The notes under the pieces are model-generated. The model saw nothing but the letters and a program-made list of their open reading frames with translations. It searched no databases and was not told where the DNA came from. A program made the position numbers and the translations under genes. DNA of 34,947 nt, from positions 1-34,947 of the forward strand of contig NZ_BCNF01000006.1 in assembly GCF_001485495.1 (NCBI RefSeq), given 5' to 3'. The stretch is from Gordonia desulfuricans NBRC 100010. Lineage in GTDB: Bacteria > Actinomycetota > Actinomycetes > Mycobacteriales > Mycobacteriaceae. Below are positions 8,590-17,475 of the stretch, piece after piece (position 1 is the first letter of the stretch; every line of letters starts with the position of its first letter).

Positions 8590-9711
8590 TCAGCCCGCGG
8601 TCTCTTCTGCGGCGAGCTGGCCGCAGGCCGCGGCGATCTCCTGCCCACGGGTGTCACGGACGGTGCACGAGACACCGTGCGCCTGCACCCGGCGAACGAA
8701 CTCGCGCTCTACGGGTTTGGGACTGGCGTCCCATTCCGATCCCGGCGTCGGGTTGAGTGGGATGAGGTTGACGTGGACCCGCGAGCCGAGGGCCTTGTGG
8801 AGCTTCTGCCCCAGCATGTCGGCACGCCACGGCTGATCGTTGACGTCGCGGATCAGCGCGTACTCGATGGAGACGCGGCGTCCGGTGGTGTCGGCGTAGT
8901 AGCGGGCGGCGTCGAGCACCTCCGACACCGACCACCGGTTGTTCACCGGGACGAGGGTGTCGCGCAGTTCGTCGTCGGGGGTGTGCAGCGACACGGCCAG
9001 CGTCACCGCCAGCCCTTCGTCGGCGAGTCGTCGGATCGACGGCGCCAGCCCGACGGTGGAGACCGTCACCGACCGCGCGGAGATGCCGAGCCCCTCGGGT
9101 GCGGGTGAGGTGATCTGCCGCACCGCCGACACCACGCGCTTGTAGTTGGCGAGCGGCTCACCCATGCCCATGAAGACGATGTTCGACAGACGGCCCTCGG
9201 GACCGAACTCGCCGTCGCGCAGGGCCCGGGCCGCGGAGCGCACCTGGTCGACGATCTCACCGGTCGACAGGTTGCGGTCGAGACCGCCCTGGCCGGTCGC
9301 GCAGAACGGGCATGCCATACCGCAGCCTGCCTGGCTGGAGATGCACAGCGTGTTGCGGTCGGTGTAGCGCATCAGCACGCTCTCGAGCAGCGTCCCGTCG
9401 TGCAGTCGCCACAGCGTCTTGCGGGTGCTGCCGTCGTCGCAGGAGACGTGCCGCACCGGGGCGAGCAGTTTGGGGAACAGCGCCTCGCCGACCTTGGCCC
9501 GGGCACCGGCCGGCAGGTCGGTCATCTCCTCGACGTCGCCGTTGAGGCGGCCGTAGTACTGGCGGGCGAGCTGGTCGGCGCGGAACTTCGGCAGACCCAG
9601 TTCCCCGAGGGCCGCAACCCGTGCCGCCTGATCGAGATCGGCGAAATGCGTCGGCGGACGCCCCCGACGAGGAGCGTCGAAGACGAGGGGCAGTGAAGTC
9701 ATGGGTTCCAT
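8590..9711 (-). CDS. rlmN: Dual-specificity RNA methyltransferase RlmN (radical SAM)
   Basis: Radical SAM enzyme that methylates C2 of adenosine 2503 in 23S rRNA and, in E. coli, A37 of some tRNAs. The 373-residue product has the RlmN-type cluster motif CGMACPFC (Cys130, Cys134, Cys137), a Cys at 123 seven residues earlier that matches the resolving Cys, and Cys363 in ACGQL matching the methyl-carrying Cys. The GMGEPLANY motif is at 182-190. These features separate it from Cfr only loosely, but housekeeping context and an otherwise standard sequence favour RlmN. Start at 9711 or the ATG three codons later; neither has a strong ribosome-binding site. It is 65 nt downstream of cdsA. Confidence 0.94.
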   Translation of the reverse strand: MEPMTSLPLVFDAPRRGRPPTHFADLDQAARVAALGELGLPKFRADQLARQYYGRLNGDVEEMTDLPAGARAKVGEALFPKLLAPVRHVSCDDGSTRKTLWRLHDGTLLESVLMRYTDRNTLCISSQAGCGMACPFCATGQGGLDRNLSTGEIVDQVRSAARALRDGEFGPEGRLSNIVFMGMGEPLANYKRVVSAVRQITSPAPEGLGISARSVTVSTVGLAPSIRRLADEGLAVTLAVSLHTPDDELRDTLVPVNNRWSVSEVLDAARYYADTTGRRVSIEYALIRDVNDQPWRADMLGQKLHKALGSRVHVNLIPLNPTPGSEWDASPKPVEREFVRRVQAHGVSCTVRDTRGQEIAAACGQLAAEETAG

Positions 9712-9776
9712 TGTCGCACGTCACCGAGGGTGGTCGTGGTCACCGCCAGGAGCGGGCTCCCACACCGGTCACCACG

Positions 9777-10634
9777 TCAGAGCAGCGCGGTGAGTACCGC
9801 CCACACGATGAACGCCGACGGCAGCAACGAGTCCAGGCGATCCATGATCCCGCCGTGCCCGGGCAGCAGGGTACCCATGTCCTTGATCCCCAGGTCCCGC
9901 TTGACCTGCGATTCCACCAGGTCACCGAGTGTCGCGCAGATCACCAGGACCGGCCCGAGGACCAAGCCCACCCACCAGCGGTTGTCGAGCAGGAAGATCA
10001 CCGAGCACACCGCACCGGTGGTGCCCACCAGCAGCGACCCGACCAGACCCTCCCACGACTTCTTGGGGCTGATCGCCGGGGCCATCGGATGCTTGCCGAA
10101 CAGCACGCCGGCGGCATATCCGCCGACATCGGAGCAGACCACCACGATCATCAGGGTCGCCACGCGTGCGGCACCGTGGTCCTGGTTGACCATCAGGACG
10201 CCGAAGGACGCCAGCAGTGGCAACCACGCCGCCACGAACACCGATGCGGCGAGATTGCGCAGATAGTTCTGCGGGGCGTGGGAGATGCCCTGGGCGAGCA
10301 GCTTCCACACCATGATCACCAGGATGGTGCCGACGAAGGCCACCAGGATGCCGGTGGTCCCCCACGGCCAGCTGCTCCAGATCATCGCCTGGCCGCCGAT
10401 GATCAGCGGCCAGAGCGCGACGTCGTAGCCGCCGCCCCGGAGGCGTTTGGTGACCTCCCAGGTGGCGGTGGCGAACGCCAGGGCGACGACGACGTACCAG
10501 AGCCTGGGTGCGAACAGCAGGATCAGGATGATCGTGGCACCCAGTGCCACACCCACCCCGATCGCTGCGGGTAGATCACGCCCCGCGCGGGATTTTCGTG
10601 GTGACTCCGGCTCCTTTGCCGACGCCTTGTCCAT
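9777..10634 (-). CDS. cdsA: Phosphatidate cytidylyltransferase (CDP-diacylglycerol synthase)
   Basis: Integral membrane enzyme making CDP-diacylglycerol from phosphatidic acid and CTP, feeding phosphatidylglycerol, cardiolipin and phosphatidylinositol synthesis. The 285-residue product has a charged cytosolic N-terminus (1-22), about seven hydrophobic segments, and near the C-terminus the family signature QVKRDLGIKDMG followed by LPGHGGIMDRLDS. Length is normal. It lies 48 nt downstream of frr, the usual frr-cdsA-rlmN order. The site upstream of the ATG (GGCGG) is weak, consistent with translation within an operon. Confidence 0.95.
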   Translation of the reverse strand: MDKASAKEPESPRKSRAGRDLPAAIGVGVALGATIILILLFAPRLWYVVVALAFATATWEVTKRLRGGGYDVALWPLIIGGQAMIWSSWPWGTTGILVAFVGTILVIMVWKLLAQGISHAPQNYLRNLAASVFVAAWLPLLASFGVLMVNQDHGAARVATLMIVVVCSDVGGYAAGVLFGKHPMAPAISPKKSWEGLVGSLLVGTTGAVCSVIFLLDNRWWVGLVLGPVLVICATLGDLVESQVKRDLGIKDMGTLLPGHGGIMDRLDSLLPSAFIVWAVLTALL

Positions 10635-10682
10635 CGTCTGGTTTCCGCCTGTCTGAGTCCGAAGGGTGCCGAGGGTGTGTGA

Positions 10683-11240
10683 TCACACCTCGAGCAGCTC
10701 GGACTCCTTGTGCTTGACCAGCTCGTCGATCTGGGCGACGTAGGTGGCGGTGGTCTTGTCGAGATCCTTCTCGGCGCGCACCACCTCGTCCTCGCCGGCC
10801 TCGCCGTCCTTCTGGATGCGCTTGAGCTCGTCGAGCGCCTTGCGCCGGACGTTGCGGATGGACACCTTGGCGTCCTCGCCCTTGCCCTTGGCCTGCTTGA
10901 CGAGCTCCTTGCGGCGGTCCTCGGTGAGCTGCGGGATCGACACGCGGATCAGCGAGCCGTCGTTGGTCGGGTTGACGCCCAGGTCGGAGTTGCGGATCGC
11001 GGTCTCGATGTCACGCAGGGTGGAGGCCTCATAGGGCTTGATCACCACCAGGCGCGGCTCCGGGGTGGTGATGGAGGCGACCTGGGTGACCGGGGTCAGC
11101 GAGCCGTAGTACTCGATCTGGATTCGGTTGAACATCGCGGGATTGGCGCGCCCGGTACGGATGGAGCCCATGTCGTCCTTGGCGACGCTCACGGCCTTCT
11201 CCATCTTCTCCTCGGCGTCGAGCAGCGTTTCGTCGATCAT
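10683..11240 (-). CDS. frr: Ribosome recycling factor
   Basis: Soluble 185-residue protein that, with EF-G, splits post-termination ribosomes. Diagnostic segments are the N-terminal RTGRANP (about 28-34), the domain II stretch [13 protein letters not shown], and the helical C-terminal part with [17 protein letters not shown] and SIRNVRRKA, which carries the ribosome-contact arginines. Start ATG at 11240 is preceded by AGGA at 7 nt. It is 103 nt downstream of pyrH, the classic tsf-pyrH-frr order. Confidence 0.97.
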   Translation of the reverse strand: MIDETLLDAEEKMEKAVSVAKDDMGSIRTGRANPAMFNRIQIEYYGSLTPVTQVASITTPEPRLVVIKPYEASTLRDIETAIRNSDLGVNPTNDGSLIRVSIPQLTEDRRKELVKQAKGKGEDAKVSIRNVRRKALDELKRIQKDGEAGEDEVVRAEKDLDKTTATYVAQIDELVKHKESELLEV

Positions 11241-11343
11241 CGTGATTCCTGTTCGGTATCTCGGGCAGGGATGTCACCGGATGGTGGCGTCCCCGTCCTG
11301 CGGGTGTCGTCGGTGGTGGGCGGCGGTGGTGGCAGTGAGGGGT

Positions 11344-12096
11344 CTAGGTGGTCGACACCAGGGTCCCGATCCGCTCGCCGGACACCGCGCGGGCGATGTT
11401 GCCCTGCTCGAGGAGATTGAACACCAGCATCGGCATCTTGTTGTCCATGCAGAGGCTGAACGCGGTCGCGTCGGCCACCTTCAGCTGCTTCTCGAGAGCC
11501 TCGCGATGGCTGATCTCGCGGTAGAGCACGGCATCGGGGTTGGTGCGCGGGTCGTCGCTGTAGACCCCGTCGACGGCCTTGGCCATCAGCACCACCTCGG
11601 CCTTGATCTCGAGGGCACGCTGGGCGGCGGTGGTGTCGGTGGAGAAGTACGGCATACCCATGCCGGCACCGAAGATCACCACACGGCCCTTCTCCAGGTG
11701 ACGCTGTGCGCGCAGCGGCAGGTAGGGCTCGGCGACCTGACCCATGGTGATGGCGGTCTGCACGCGGGTGGTGACGCCACGCTTCTCCAGGAAGTCTTGC
11801 AGCGCAAGGCAGTTCATGACGGTGCCGAGCATGCCCATGTAGTCCGAACGGGACCGGTCGAGGCCGCGCTGCTGCAGTTCGGCGCCGCGGAAGAAGTTTC
11901 CGCCGCCGATCACCACGGCCACCTGCGCGCCGGATCCGACGACCTCGGCGATCTGGTCGGCGACCGTCGCCACGACATCGGGATCGAGTCCGACCTCACC
12001 ACCGCCGAACATCTCGCCGCCGAGCTTCAGCAGGACCCGCTTGTATCCGGTCCGTGCTGCATTCTCCGAGTGCTGGGATTCCGGGGACTCGCTCAT
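11344..12096 (-). CDS. pyrH: Uridylate (UMP) kinase
   Basis: Amino-acid-kinase-fold enzyme phosphorylating UMP to UDP, regulated in bacteria by GTP and UTP. The start is set at ATG 12096 (250 residues) because GAGGAA lies just upstream; the open frame extends to an earlier GTG at 12108 that overlaps this ribosome-binding site. Motifs are [13 protein letters not shown] near the N-terminus, GGGNFFRG (about 75-82), [11 protein letters not shown] and a C-terminal [11 protein letters not shown]. The LGGE variant of the first loop is, as I recall, also usual in mycobacteria. It is separated from tsf by 177 nt containing a strong hairpin. Confidence 0.96.
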   Translation of the reverse strand: MSESPESQHSENAARTGYKRVLLKLGGEMFGGGEVGLDPDVVATVADQIAEVVGSGAQVAVVIGGGNFFRGAELQQRGLDRSRSDYMGMLGTVMNCLALQDFLEKRGVTTRVQTAITMGQVAEPYLPLRAQRHLEKGRVVIFGAGMGMPYFSTDTTAAQRALEIKAEVVLMAKAVDGVYSDDPRTNPDAVLYREISHREALEKQLKVADATAFSLCMDNKMPMLVFNLLEQGNIARAVSGERIGTLVSTT

Positions 12097-12191
12097 CAAC
12101 TTCCTCACCGCCGCCGACTGTGTACGCCGCCCCGCGTCCGCGCCGGGCGGATGCGAGCCGGTCTTGCAGAAATCATCTTAGGGCCCCGACG

Positions 12192-12236
12192 CGACGACCC
12201 CGTGTCCCCCATGGATACGGGGACACGGGGTCGTCG
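12192..12236 (-). terminator. Strong hairpin between tsf and pyrH
   Basis: A perfect 18-bp inverted repeat (12192-12209 with 12219-12236) around a 9-nt loop, 38 nt after the tsf stop. The minus-strand exit has no T run (CGCGTCGGGG), so it may be a partial terminator or a processing and stability element that lowers pyrH-frr transcription relative to rpsB-tsf. Confidence 0.7.
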
Positions 12237-12273
12237 TTTCGTCAGGTGGTGCGCCGGGGGCACACCGGACCGG

Positions 12274-13098
12274 TCAGGACTGGCCGACCTCGAAGCGGGT
12301 GAAGGCCACCACGGTGGCGCCCGCCTCGTCGAGGATGTTCTTGACGGTCTTCTTGGACTCCTTGACGAAGGGCTGGTCGACCAGCACGACGTCCTTGTAG
12401 AAGCCGGTCAGACGGCCTTCGACGATCTTCGGCAGGGCCTGCTCGGGCTTACCCTCGGCCTTGGCGGTCTCCTCGGCGATGCGACGCTCGTTCTCGACGA
12501 CGTCGGCGGGGACCTCGTCGCGGCTGGCGTAGCGGGCCTTGAGTGCGGCGACCTGCTGTGCGGCGTTGCGCGCGGCCTCGGCGGCGGCGTCGCCCTCACC
12601 GGTGTAGGACACCAGCACGCCGACGGCCGGCGGCAGATCGGAGGCGCGCTTGTGCAGGTACACGGCGACCGGGCCGTCGTAGAACACGACGCGACGCAGC
12701 TCGAGCTTCTCGCCGATCTTGGCGCTGAGGCCCTGCACGGCGTCGGCGACGGTGCCCTCACCGAGCGCAGCGGCCTTGAGCACCTCGACGTCACTGGTCT
12801 TGGCGACCAGGGCGGCGTCGAGCACCTTGTCGGCGAGTTCCTGGAACTCGGCGTTCTTGGCGACGAAGTCGGTCTCGGAGTTGAGCTCGATCATCACGCC
12901 GCCCTTGGCGGCGACCAGGCCCTCGGCGGTGGAGCGCTCGGCGCGCTTACCCACGTCCTTGGCACCCTTGATGCGCAGTTCCTCGACGGCCTTGTCGAAG
13001 TCGCCGTCGTTGTTCTCCAGCGCCTTCTTGCAGTCCAGCATTCCAGAGCCAGTGAGTTCGCGGAGACGCTTCACATCGGCTGCGGTGTAGTTCGCCAT
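12274..13098 (-). CDS. tsf: Translation elongation factor Ts
   Basis: Guanine nucleotide exchange factor for EF-Tu, 274 residues. The N-terminal UBA-like region is [19 protein letters not shown], and the EF-Tu-contacting core TDFVAKN is at about residue 80. The two core subdomains and the C-terminal module follow. A strong AGGAGG about 10 nt before the ATG supports the start. It lies downstream of rpsB, with a hairpin in the 95-nt spacer, as expected for the rpsB-tsf operon. Confidence 0.97.
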   Translation of the reverse strand: MANYTAADVKRLRELTGSGMLDCKKALENNDGDFDKAVEELRIKGAKDVGKRAERSTAEGLVAAKGGVMIELNSETDFVAKNAEFQELADKVLDAALVAKTSDVEVLKAAALGEGTVADAVQGLSAKIGEKLELRRVVFYDGPVAVYLHKRASDLPPAVGVLVSYTGEGDAAAEAARNAAQQVAALKARYASRDEVPADVVENERRIAEETAKAEGKPEQALPKIVEGRLTGFYKDVVLVDQPFVKESKKTVKNILDEAGATVVAFTRFEVGQS

Positions 13099-13139
13099 CG
13101 TCGGCGAGCCTCCTTAGAGAGAGTATTGGGATGTCTGTC

Positions 13140-13172
13140 GGCCTCCGGCCCGGACAGACCGGGCCGGAGGCC
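13140..13172 (-). terminator. Hairpin between rpsB and tsf (attenuator or terminator)
   Basis: A perfect 14-bp GC-rich stem (13140-13153 with 13159-13172) with a 5-nt loop, 21 nt after the rpsB stop and 41 nt before tsf. The minus-strand exit is GACAGACATC, with no T tract. Position suggests attenuation or mRNA processing between the two genes. Confidence 0.7.
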
Positions 13173-13193
13173 TACGACGTGGACCCGTACGGG

Positions 13194-14000
13194 TCAGGAT
13201 GCCGGGGTGCCACCCTCGGCGGGTGCGGCGGCCTGGGTCAGCAGTTCCTGCTCCCACTCGGCGAGCGGCTCACCGCTGCCGGCCTCCGGCTTGGCGTCGT
13301 CCGAGGACTGGCCGGCGCGTGCCTGGACACCCTCGGCGACGGCCGACGCGACCACGCGGGTCAGCAGAGCAGCGCTACGGATCGCGTCGTCGTTGCCCGG
13401 GATCGGGTAGTCGACGAGATCGGGATCGCAGTTGGTGTCGAGGATGGCGATGACCGGGATGTTGAGCTTGCGTGCCTCACCGACAGCAATGTGCTCCTTG
13501 TTGGTGTCCACAACCCAAATTGCAGACGGCACCTTGGCCATATCCCGGATACCACCGAGGGTGCGCTCGAGCTTGTTCTTCTCGCGGGTCAGCATCAAGA
13601 TCTCTTTCTTGGTGCGACCCTCGAAGCCACCGGTCTGCTCCATGGTCTCGAGCTCCTTCATCCGCTGAAGGCGCTTGTGGACGGTCTGGAAGTTGGTGAG
13701 CATACCACCGAGCCAGCGCTGGTTGACGTACGGCATACCGACACGGGTGGCCTCGGCCGCGATGGACTCCTGGGCCTGCTTCTTGGTACCGACGAAGAGG
13801 ACGGTGCCACCGTGGGCGACGGTCTCCTTGACGAACTCGTACGCCTTGTCGATGTAGGTCAGCGTCTGCTGCAGGTCGATGATGTAGATGCCGTTGCGGT
13901 CGGTGAAGATGAATCGCTTCATCTTCGGGTTCCAACGGCGGGTCTGATGCCCGAAGTGTGCGCCGCTGTCGAGCAGCTGCTTCATGGTCACTACAGCCAT
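13194..14000 (-). CDS. rpsB: 30S ribosomal protein S2
   Basis: Small-subunit ribosomal protein, 268 residues. Recognisable segments include [20 protein letters not shown] at the N-terminus, [23 protein letters not shown], and [17 protein letters not shown]. The C-terminal 35 residues are an acidic, Ala/Glu-rich tail typical of actinobacterial S2. The ATG at 14000 is preceded by AAGGATGG; the frame stays open upstream but that part is not S2-like. First gene of the rpsB-tsf-pyrH-frr-cdsA-rlmN series. Confidence 0.97.
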   Translation of the reverse strand: MAVVTMKQLLDSGAHFGHQTRRWNPKMKRFIFTDRNGIYIIDLQQTLTYIDKAYEFVKETVAHGGTVLFVGTKKQAQESIAAEATRVGMPYVNQRWLGGMLTNFQTVHKRLQRMKELETMEQTGGFEGRTKKEILMLTREKNKLERTLGGIRDMAKVPSAIWVVDTNKEHIAVGEARKLNIPVIAILDTNCDPDLVDYPIPGNDDAIRSAALLTRVVASAVAEGVQARAGQSSDDAKPEAGSGEPLAEWEQELLTQAAAPAEGGTPAS

Positions 14001-14254
14001 GAATCCATCCTTTGTGTGCAGTTGACATCGGTACCGGCGGTACCGATCCTGGCGCCCACGGCTCGCACGGAACCCGACCGTGATCGGGACCGCCCGCGCG
14101 GAGCAGGTCGGGGGCGTGAGCCGCCACGACCCGAGTTGTGGGCGCGCGAAGTCACTCCGCCCGTAGACGAAGTGCCCGTCAACCATACGCCCGGGCGTGA
14201 CCGGGATCCAAAATCCGTCGGAGCCGACCGGGGTCGCGCTGCGTCTAATCCAGC

Positions 14255-14899
14255 ATGAACCCGATACATGCCCCCGATGTCGTGTCCCGGCGATCCCGCT
14301 CCCCACGGTCCCGCGAGCCAGGCCGGCAGTGGCGACGTCTGGTGGCCGCGCTGACCGAGGTCGCGCTGGTGGCGTCGCTGTTGCTGGCGGTACCGGCGCT
14401 GGTCGCGGCCCGACCGCCGACTGCACCATCGCGGGGCGCCTACGTCGCTCCCCTGCCACCGAAGCCGACGGTGGTCCGGGGATTCGACGCCCCGACCCCA
14501 CGGTGGCAGGCCGGTCACCGCGGGATCGACCTGGCCGCCCCGGCCGGAGCGTCGGTGCTGGCCGCCGGCGACGGCGTGGTGCGGTTCGCCGGGACCGTCG
14601 CCGGGAAGCCGACGATCTCCGTCGAGCACCCCGACGGTGTGATCACCACCTATGAGCCGGTGCGCGCGGAGGTACGCAAAGGACTGCGGGTGCGACGCGG
14701 CCAGGTGATCGGCACCGTCGTCGGCGGGCACGAGGGGTGTGTGGCGGCGGCGTGCCTGCACTGGGGTGCCCGCCGCGGCGCGGGCCGCACGGCCACCTAT
14801 CTCGATCCGCTGGGGCTACTGGGTGCGGTGCCGGTACGACTGAAACCGGTCGGCGGATCGGCAGCCGGGGAATCCGGGTTCGGCCGGGCCCCGCCGTGA
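14255..14899 (+). CDS. M23-like (LytM fold) exported protein, probably catalytically degenerate (Rv2891-like)
   Basis: A 214-residue protein with a basic N-terminus and one hydrophobic segment (about 33-52), either a signal peptide or an anchor, followed by a LytM/M23 domain (about 70-195). Two zinc-ligand positions are present (His88 and Asp92 in GHRGID) and so is the last one (His169 in CLHWG). The first His of the usual HxH motif is Cys167, and the other catalytic His, normally in a YxH segment, is replaced in TTYEPV. It may therefore bind metal but not cut peptidoglycan. No ribosome-binding site is visible; a TCTAAT box at 14244 would suit a leaderless mRNA. Divergent from rpsB and convergent with xerC, 20 nt apart. 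Confidence 0.82.
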   Translation: MNPIHAPDVVSRRSRSPRSREPGRQWRRLVAALTEVALVASLLLAVPALVAARPPTAPSRGAYVAPLPPKPTVVRGFDAPTPRWQAGHRGIDLAAPAGASVLAAGDGVVRFAGTVAGKPTISVEHPDGVITTYEPVRAEVRKGLRVRRGQVIGTVVGGHEGCVAAACLHWGARRGAGRTATYLDPLGLLGAVPVRLKPVGGSAAGESGFGRAPP

Positions 14900-14919
14900 A
14901 CCGGGCGCCACCGCGGCGG

Positions 14920-15984
14920 TCAGGCGCGCGGGTGGGCCTGCCGGTGCACCGCACGCAGCCGTTCGACGCTGACATGGGTGTAGATCTGCGTCGTCGCCAG
15001 CGACGAATGGCCGAGCAGTTCCTGCACGACGCGCAGGTCGGCACCGCCTTCGAGGAGGTGAGTCGCGGCGCTGTGGCGTAGTCCGTGCGGTCCCATGTCC
15101 GGGCCGCCGGCCGCCGCGACGGCGGTGGTCACCACCGTGCGGGCGACGCGCTGGTCGAGGCGGCCGCCCTTGGCACCGAGGAGCAGGGCGTCGCCGGATC
15201 GGGGTCCGGTCAATTCGGGCCGACCGCCCGCCAGCCATCGGTCGAGGGCGTCGGCGGCCGGGATCCCGAACGGCACCGAGCGCTGCTTGTTGCCCTTGCC
15301 GATCACCCGGAGAACCCGACGGTCGGTGTCGACGTCGTCGAGGTCGAGTCCGCACAGTTCACCGACACGGATTCCGGTCCCATAGAGCAGTTCGAGGATC
15401 GCGCGGTCACGCAGGGCGATCGGGTCGGCGGGCTGGTCTCCGGTTTCCGGGGTGCCGTCGGCATCCGGAGCCCCGTCGGTGTCTCCCCCGGTGTCGGGGA
15501 CGTGCCGGTTGCGGCCCGCGGCGGCGATGGCGGCGTCGGCCTGCTCGGCGGTCAGGACCGCCGGCAGTGTGCGATGAGCCTTGGGCGCCTGCAATCGGGT
15601 CGACGGGTCGGTGCCGAGGATGCCCTCCCGGGCCGCCCAGGCGCAGAAGGTCTTCGCCGAGGAGACCTGCCGGGCCACGGTGGTCCGCGCCGCACCGCGA
15701 CGGGTGTGGTCGGCGAGCCAGGCGCGCAGGAGGTCGAGGTCGATCGCGGTGACGGCGATGCCGCGCGCTCCGGCGAACGAGACGAGGCCACGGACGTCAC
15801 CGGTGTAGGCGCGGATGGTGTGTGCGCTGAGTCCACGCTCGAACCGCAGGTGCTCGGCGAAGTCGGCGATCACCGAGCCCTCCCCGGTGGTGGCGTTCCG
15901 GGCATCGGTGTTCCCCGGGCCGTCTGCGTTCCCCGGGCCGCCTGTGTTCCCCGGGCCGTCTGCACCTGCGACGTCGTCGGTCAT
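14920..15984 (-). CDS. xerC: Tyrosine recombinase XerC
   Basis: Site-specific recombinase that resolves chromosome dimers at dif with XerD. The catalytic set is complete: Arg206 (GIRVGEL), Lys230 (GKGNKQR), His300 and Arg303 ([10 protein letters not shown]), His326 (LGHSS) and nucleophile Tyr335. The N-terminal SAM-like core-binding domain covers about 38-135. Two oddities: the ATG at 15984 adds a 37-residue Gly/Asn/Asp-rich leader encoded by three 18-nt repeats, and a roughly 25-residue Asp/Gly-rich insert sits at about 162-187 between the domains. A GTG at 15873 with GGGAGG about 5 nt upstream would give 317 residues, closer to family length, and may be the true start. It lies in the mycobacterial xerC position. 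Confidence 0.92.
   Translation of the reverse strand: MTDDVAGADGPGNTGGPGNADGPGNTDARNATTGEGSVIADFAEHLRFERGLSAHTIRAYTGDVRGLVSFAGARGIAVTAIDLDLLRAWLADHTRRGAARTTVARQVSSAKTFCAWAAREGILGTDPSTRLQAPKAHRTLPAVLTAEQADAAIAAAGRNRHVPDTGGDTDGAPDADGTPETGDQPADPIALRDRAILELLYGTGIRVGELCGLDLDDVDTDRRVLRVIGKGNKQRSVPFGIPAADALDRWLAGGRPELTGPRSGDALLLGAKGGRLDQRVARTVVTTAVAAAGGPDMGPHGLRHSAATHLLEGGADLRVVQELLGHSSLATTQIYTHVSVERLRAVHRQAHPRA
15908..15961 (-). repeat. Three 18-nt tandem repeats at the 5' end of xerC
   Basis: Units at 15908, 15926 and 15944 with consensus GTGTTCCCCGGGCCGTCT on the plus strand, encoding a repeated GPGN(T/A)(D/G)-type hexapeptide in the xerC frame. Being a multiple of three, copy-number change would keep the frame. 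Confidence 0.85.
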
Positions 15985-16063
15985 CCCCTGACCTCACCGG
16001 TCCGCGTGGGTGAGCGCAAACCCCCACGCGGACCCGTTGCCGGATCGGTACCCGCGGGTGGGG

Positions 16064-16927
16064 TCACACGCTCGCCCCGGCGGCCTCCTCCGACGCGCGC
16101 AGCTCGGCCTTCCAGGTACGGAAGCCCTCTTCGGAGCGGCCACGCCGCCAGTAGCCGGAGATCGAGGCGTTGGCCGCGCTCACCCCGCGTTCCTTGCGGA
16201 CGTAGGCGCGCAGGTTGTGCATCACCGCCTGCGCCTCGCCGTGGATGAACACCTGGGGTTCACCGTCGAGCCAGAAGGCGCCGCGCACGGCGTCGATCAG
16301 CGGGGCGTTGTCGCCCGCATGGTCGGCGTCGACCTCGCCTGCCGGTCCACCGCGATGCACCCAGGTGATCTCGGCACCGGCCGGGGCGGTCAGCGTGATC
16401 TCGTCCTCGGGTCCGGCGACCTCGATGAACACCTGTGCTCGGGCATCGGCCGGGAGCGCCTCGAGGGCCGCGGTGATGGCGGGCATGGCCGACTCGTCGC
16501 CGGCCAGTAGATGCCAGGGCGCATCGGGGCGGGGATGGTAGCCGCTGCCCGGTCCGAGGAAAGACACCTCCGTGCCGGGTTCGACCGAGGCCGCCCACGG
16601 TCCGGCGACCCCTTCGTCGCCGTGGACGACGAAGTCGACCCAGATCTCGCGGTGGTCGGCGTCGACCTTGCGGATGGTGTAGGTCCGCAGGATCGGTTGC
16701 TGCTCGGCCGGCAGCGACCGCGACGCCCGCGGGTCGAAGTCGGCGGGCAAGCCGGCACCACCGGGCATGAAGATGAACTTGACGTACATGTCGGTCTCGC
16801 CGAGTCCGTCGGCACCGACGGCGGGAGCGAATCCGTCGAAGCCGTCGCCGCCGAGGACGAGCCGCACCATGTGTGCGGTGAGCTGCTCGCGGCGCAGCAC
16901 GGTCATGGTGTTCACACGTTTGGCCAT
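16064..16927 (-). CDS. Siderophore-interacting protein, FAD-dependent ferric reductase (ViuB-like)
   Basis: Predicted cytosolic NAD(P)H-dependent flavoprotein that reduces ferric siderophores to release iron. The 287-residue product has the ferredoxin-reductase-like layout: an FAD-binding barrel with RTYTIR (81-86), a nucleotide-binding part with GDESAMPAI (143-151), and the family's C-terminal YWRRGRSEEGF (about 259-269). Start ATG 16927 has a near-perfect AAGGAGGT a few nt upstream. An iron-box-like palindrome lies 37-50 nt before the start, which suggests IdeR/DtxR control. It occupies the position of viuB (Rv2895c) between xerC and dprA. Whether the substrate is a native or a scavenged siderophore is not visible. 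Confidence 0.9.
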   Translation of the reverse strand: MAKRVNTMTVLRREQLTAHMVRLVLGGDGFDGFAPAVGADGLGETDMYVKFIFMPGGAGLPADFDPRASRSLPAEQQPILRTYTIRKVDADHREIWVDFVVHGDEGVAGPWAASVEPGTEVSFLGPGSGYHPRPDAPWHLLAGDESAMPAITAALEALPADARAQVFIEVAGPEDEITLTAPAGAEITWVHRGGPAGEVDADHAGDNAPLIDAVRGAFWLDGEPQVFIHGEAQAVMHNLRAYVRKERGVSAANASISGYWRRGRSEEGFRTWKAELRASEEAAGASV

Positions 16928-16963
16928 GGGACCTCCTTGTTCGCATCCACGCTACGCCCCGAA

Positions 16964-16977
16964 TTAGGTTTACCTAA
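16964..16977 (-). promoter_or_regulatory. Candidate IdeR/DtxR iron-box-like site
   Basis: TTAGGTTTACCTAA: perfect 6-nt arms with a 2-nt centre. The IdeR/DtxR consensus is a 19-bp site built from TTAGGT...ACCTAA arms; read on the minus strand, TTAGGTAAACCTAA matches the first 14 positions of common iron boxes but not the last five. Its position upstream of a siderophore reductase supports the call. Confidence 0.55.
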
Positions 16978-17110
16978 GCAGCGGGTTCGGTCACGTCGCC
17001 CACCCATGCCTACCACGGCGCCCGTTCGACACGGTCGGCGAGACCGCCGCCGAAAGATCGAAATCCATTGCGTATCAATCGAATACGAGACCTCAAACGA
17101 ACACGGGACA

Positions 17111-17332
17111 TCAGGGACCGCTGGACTCATGTCCGGTCCACCGCATGCCATCCCAGTACCGACTCCGCGCGGGGTTGCCGGGGTCGGGATACCAGCCCGG
17201 GGGCGGACCGGCCTGGGTTCGCTGTGCCGCCGACGCCGACCTGGCGACCAGGACGATGCCACCGACGACGGCCGCGATCACCGCGATCACGACCAACAGG
17301 ATCAGCCAATGCCACCAACTCACAGCTCCCAT
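17111..17332 (-). CDS. Small membrane protein with DUF2510 domain
   Basis: A 73-residue protein of unknown function: one N-terminal transmembrane helix (about 8-30, Val/Ile/Ala-rich), a short linker, and a C-terminal DUF2510 motif PPPGWYPDPGNPARSRYWDG followed by MRWT (43-66). DUF2510 is a short Trp/Tyr-rich module often attached to actinobacterial membrane proteins. The start at 17332 puts the helix at the N-terminus; the upstream in-frame extension is Arg-rich and probably not translated. No strong ribosome-binding site is seen. It lies between the dprA and siderophore-reductase genes on the same strand. Confidence 0.68.
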   Translation of the reverse strand: MGAVSWWHWLILLVVIAVIAAVVGGIVLVARSASAAQRTQAGPPPGWYPDPGNPARSRYWDGMRWTGHESSGP

Positions 17333-17475
17333 GGCGGCATTTCTACCACCGCCCCCGACACGACCCCGGCATCCGGACACGCGGTCGGGGGGCACGCTGT
17401 CGGGGGCACGCCGCCGGGGGCACCTCGCCCGATCACCTCGCCCCGACTGGCGTGCGGCGTGCGACCCGGATGGGC

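Noticed and set aside
11128..13410. 760-codon plus-strand open frame over frr, pyrH and tsf
   Set aside because: Shadow of three conserved translation and nucleotide genes.
14244..14249. TCTAAT as a leaderless -10 box for the M23-like gene
   Set aside because: Spacing to the ATG fits, but the box deviates from TANNNT at its second position, so it is noted in the gene entry and not called separately.
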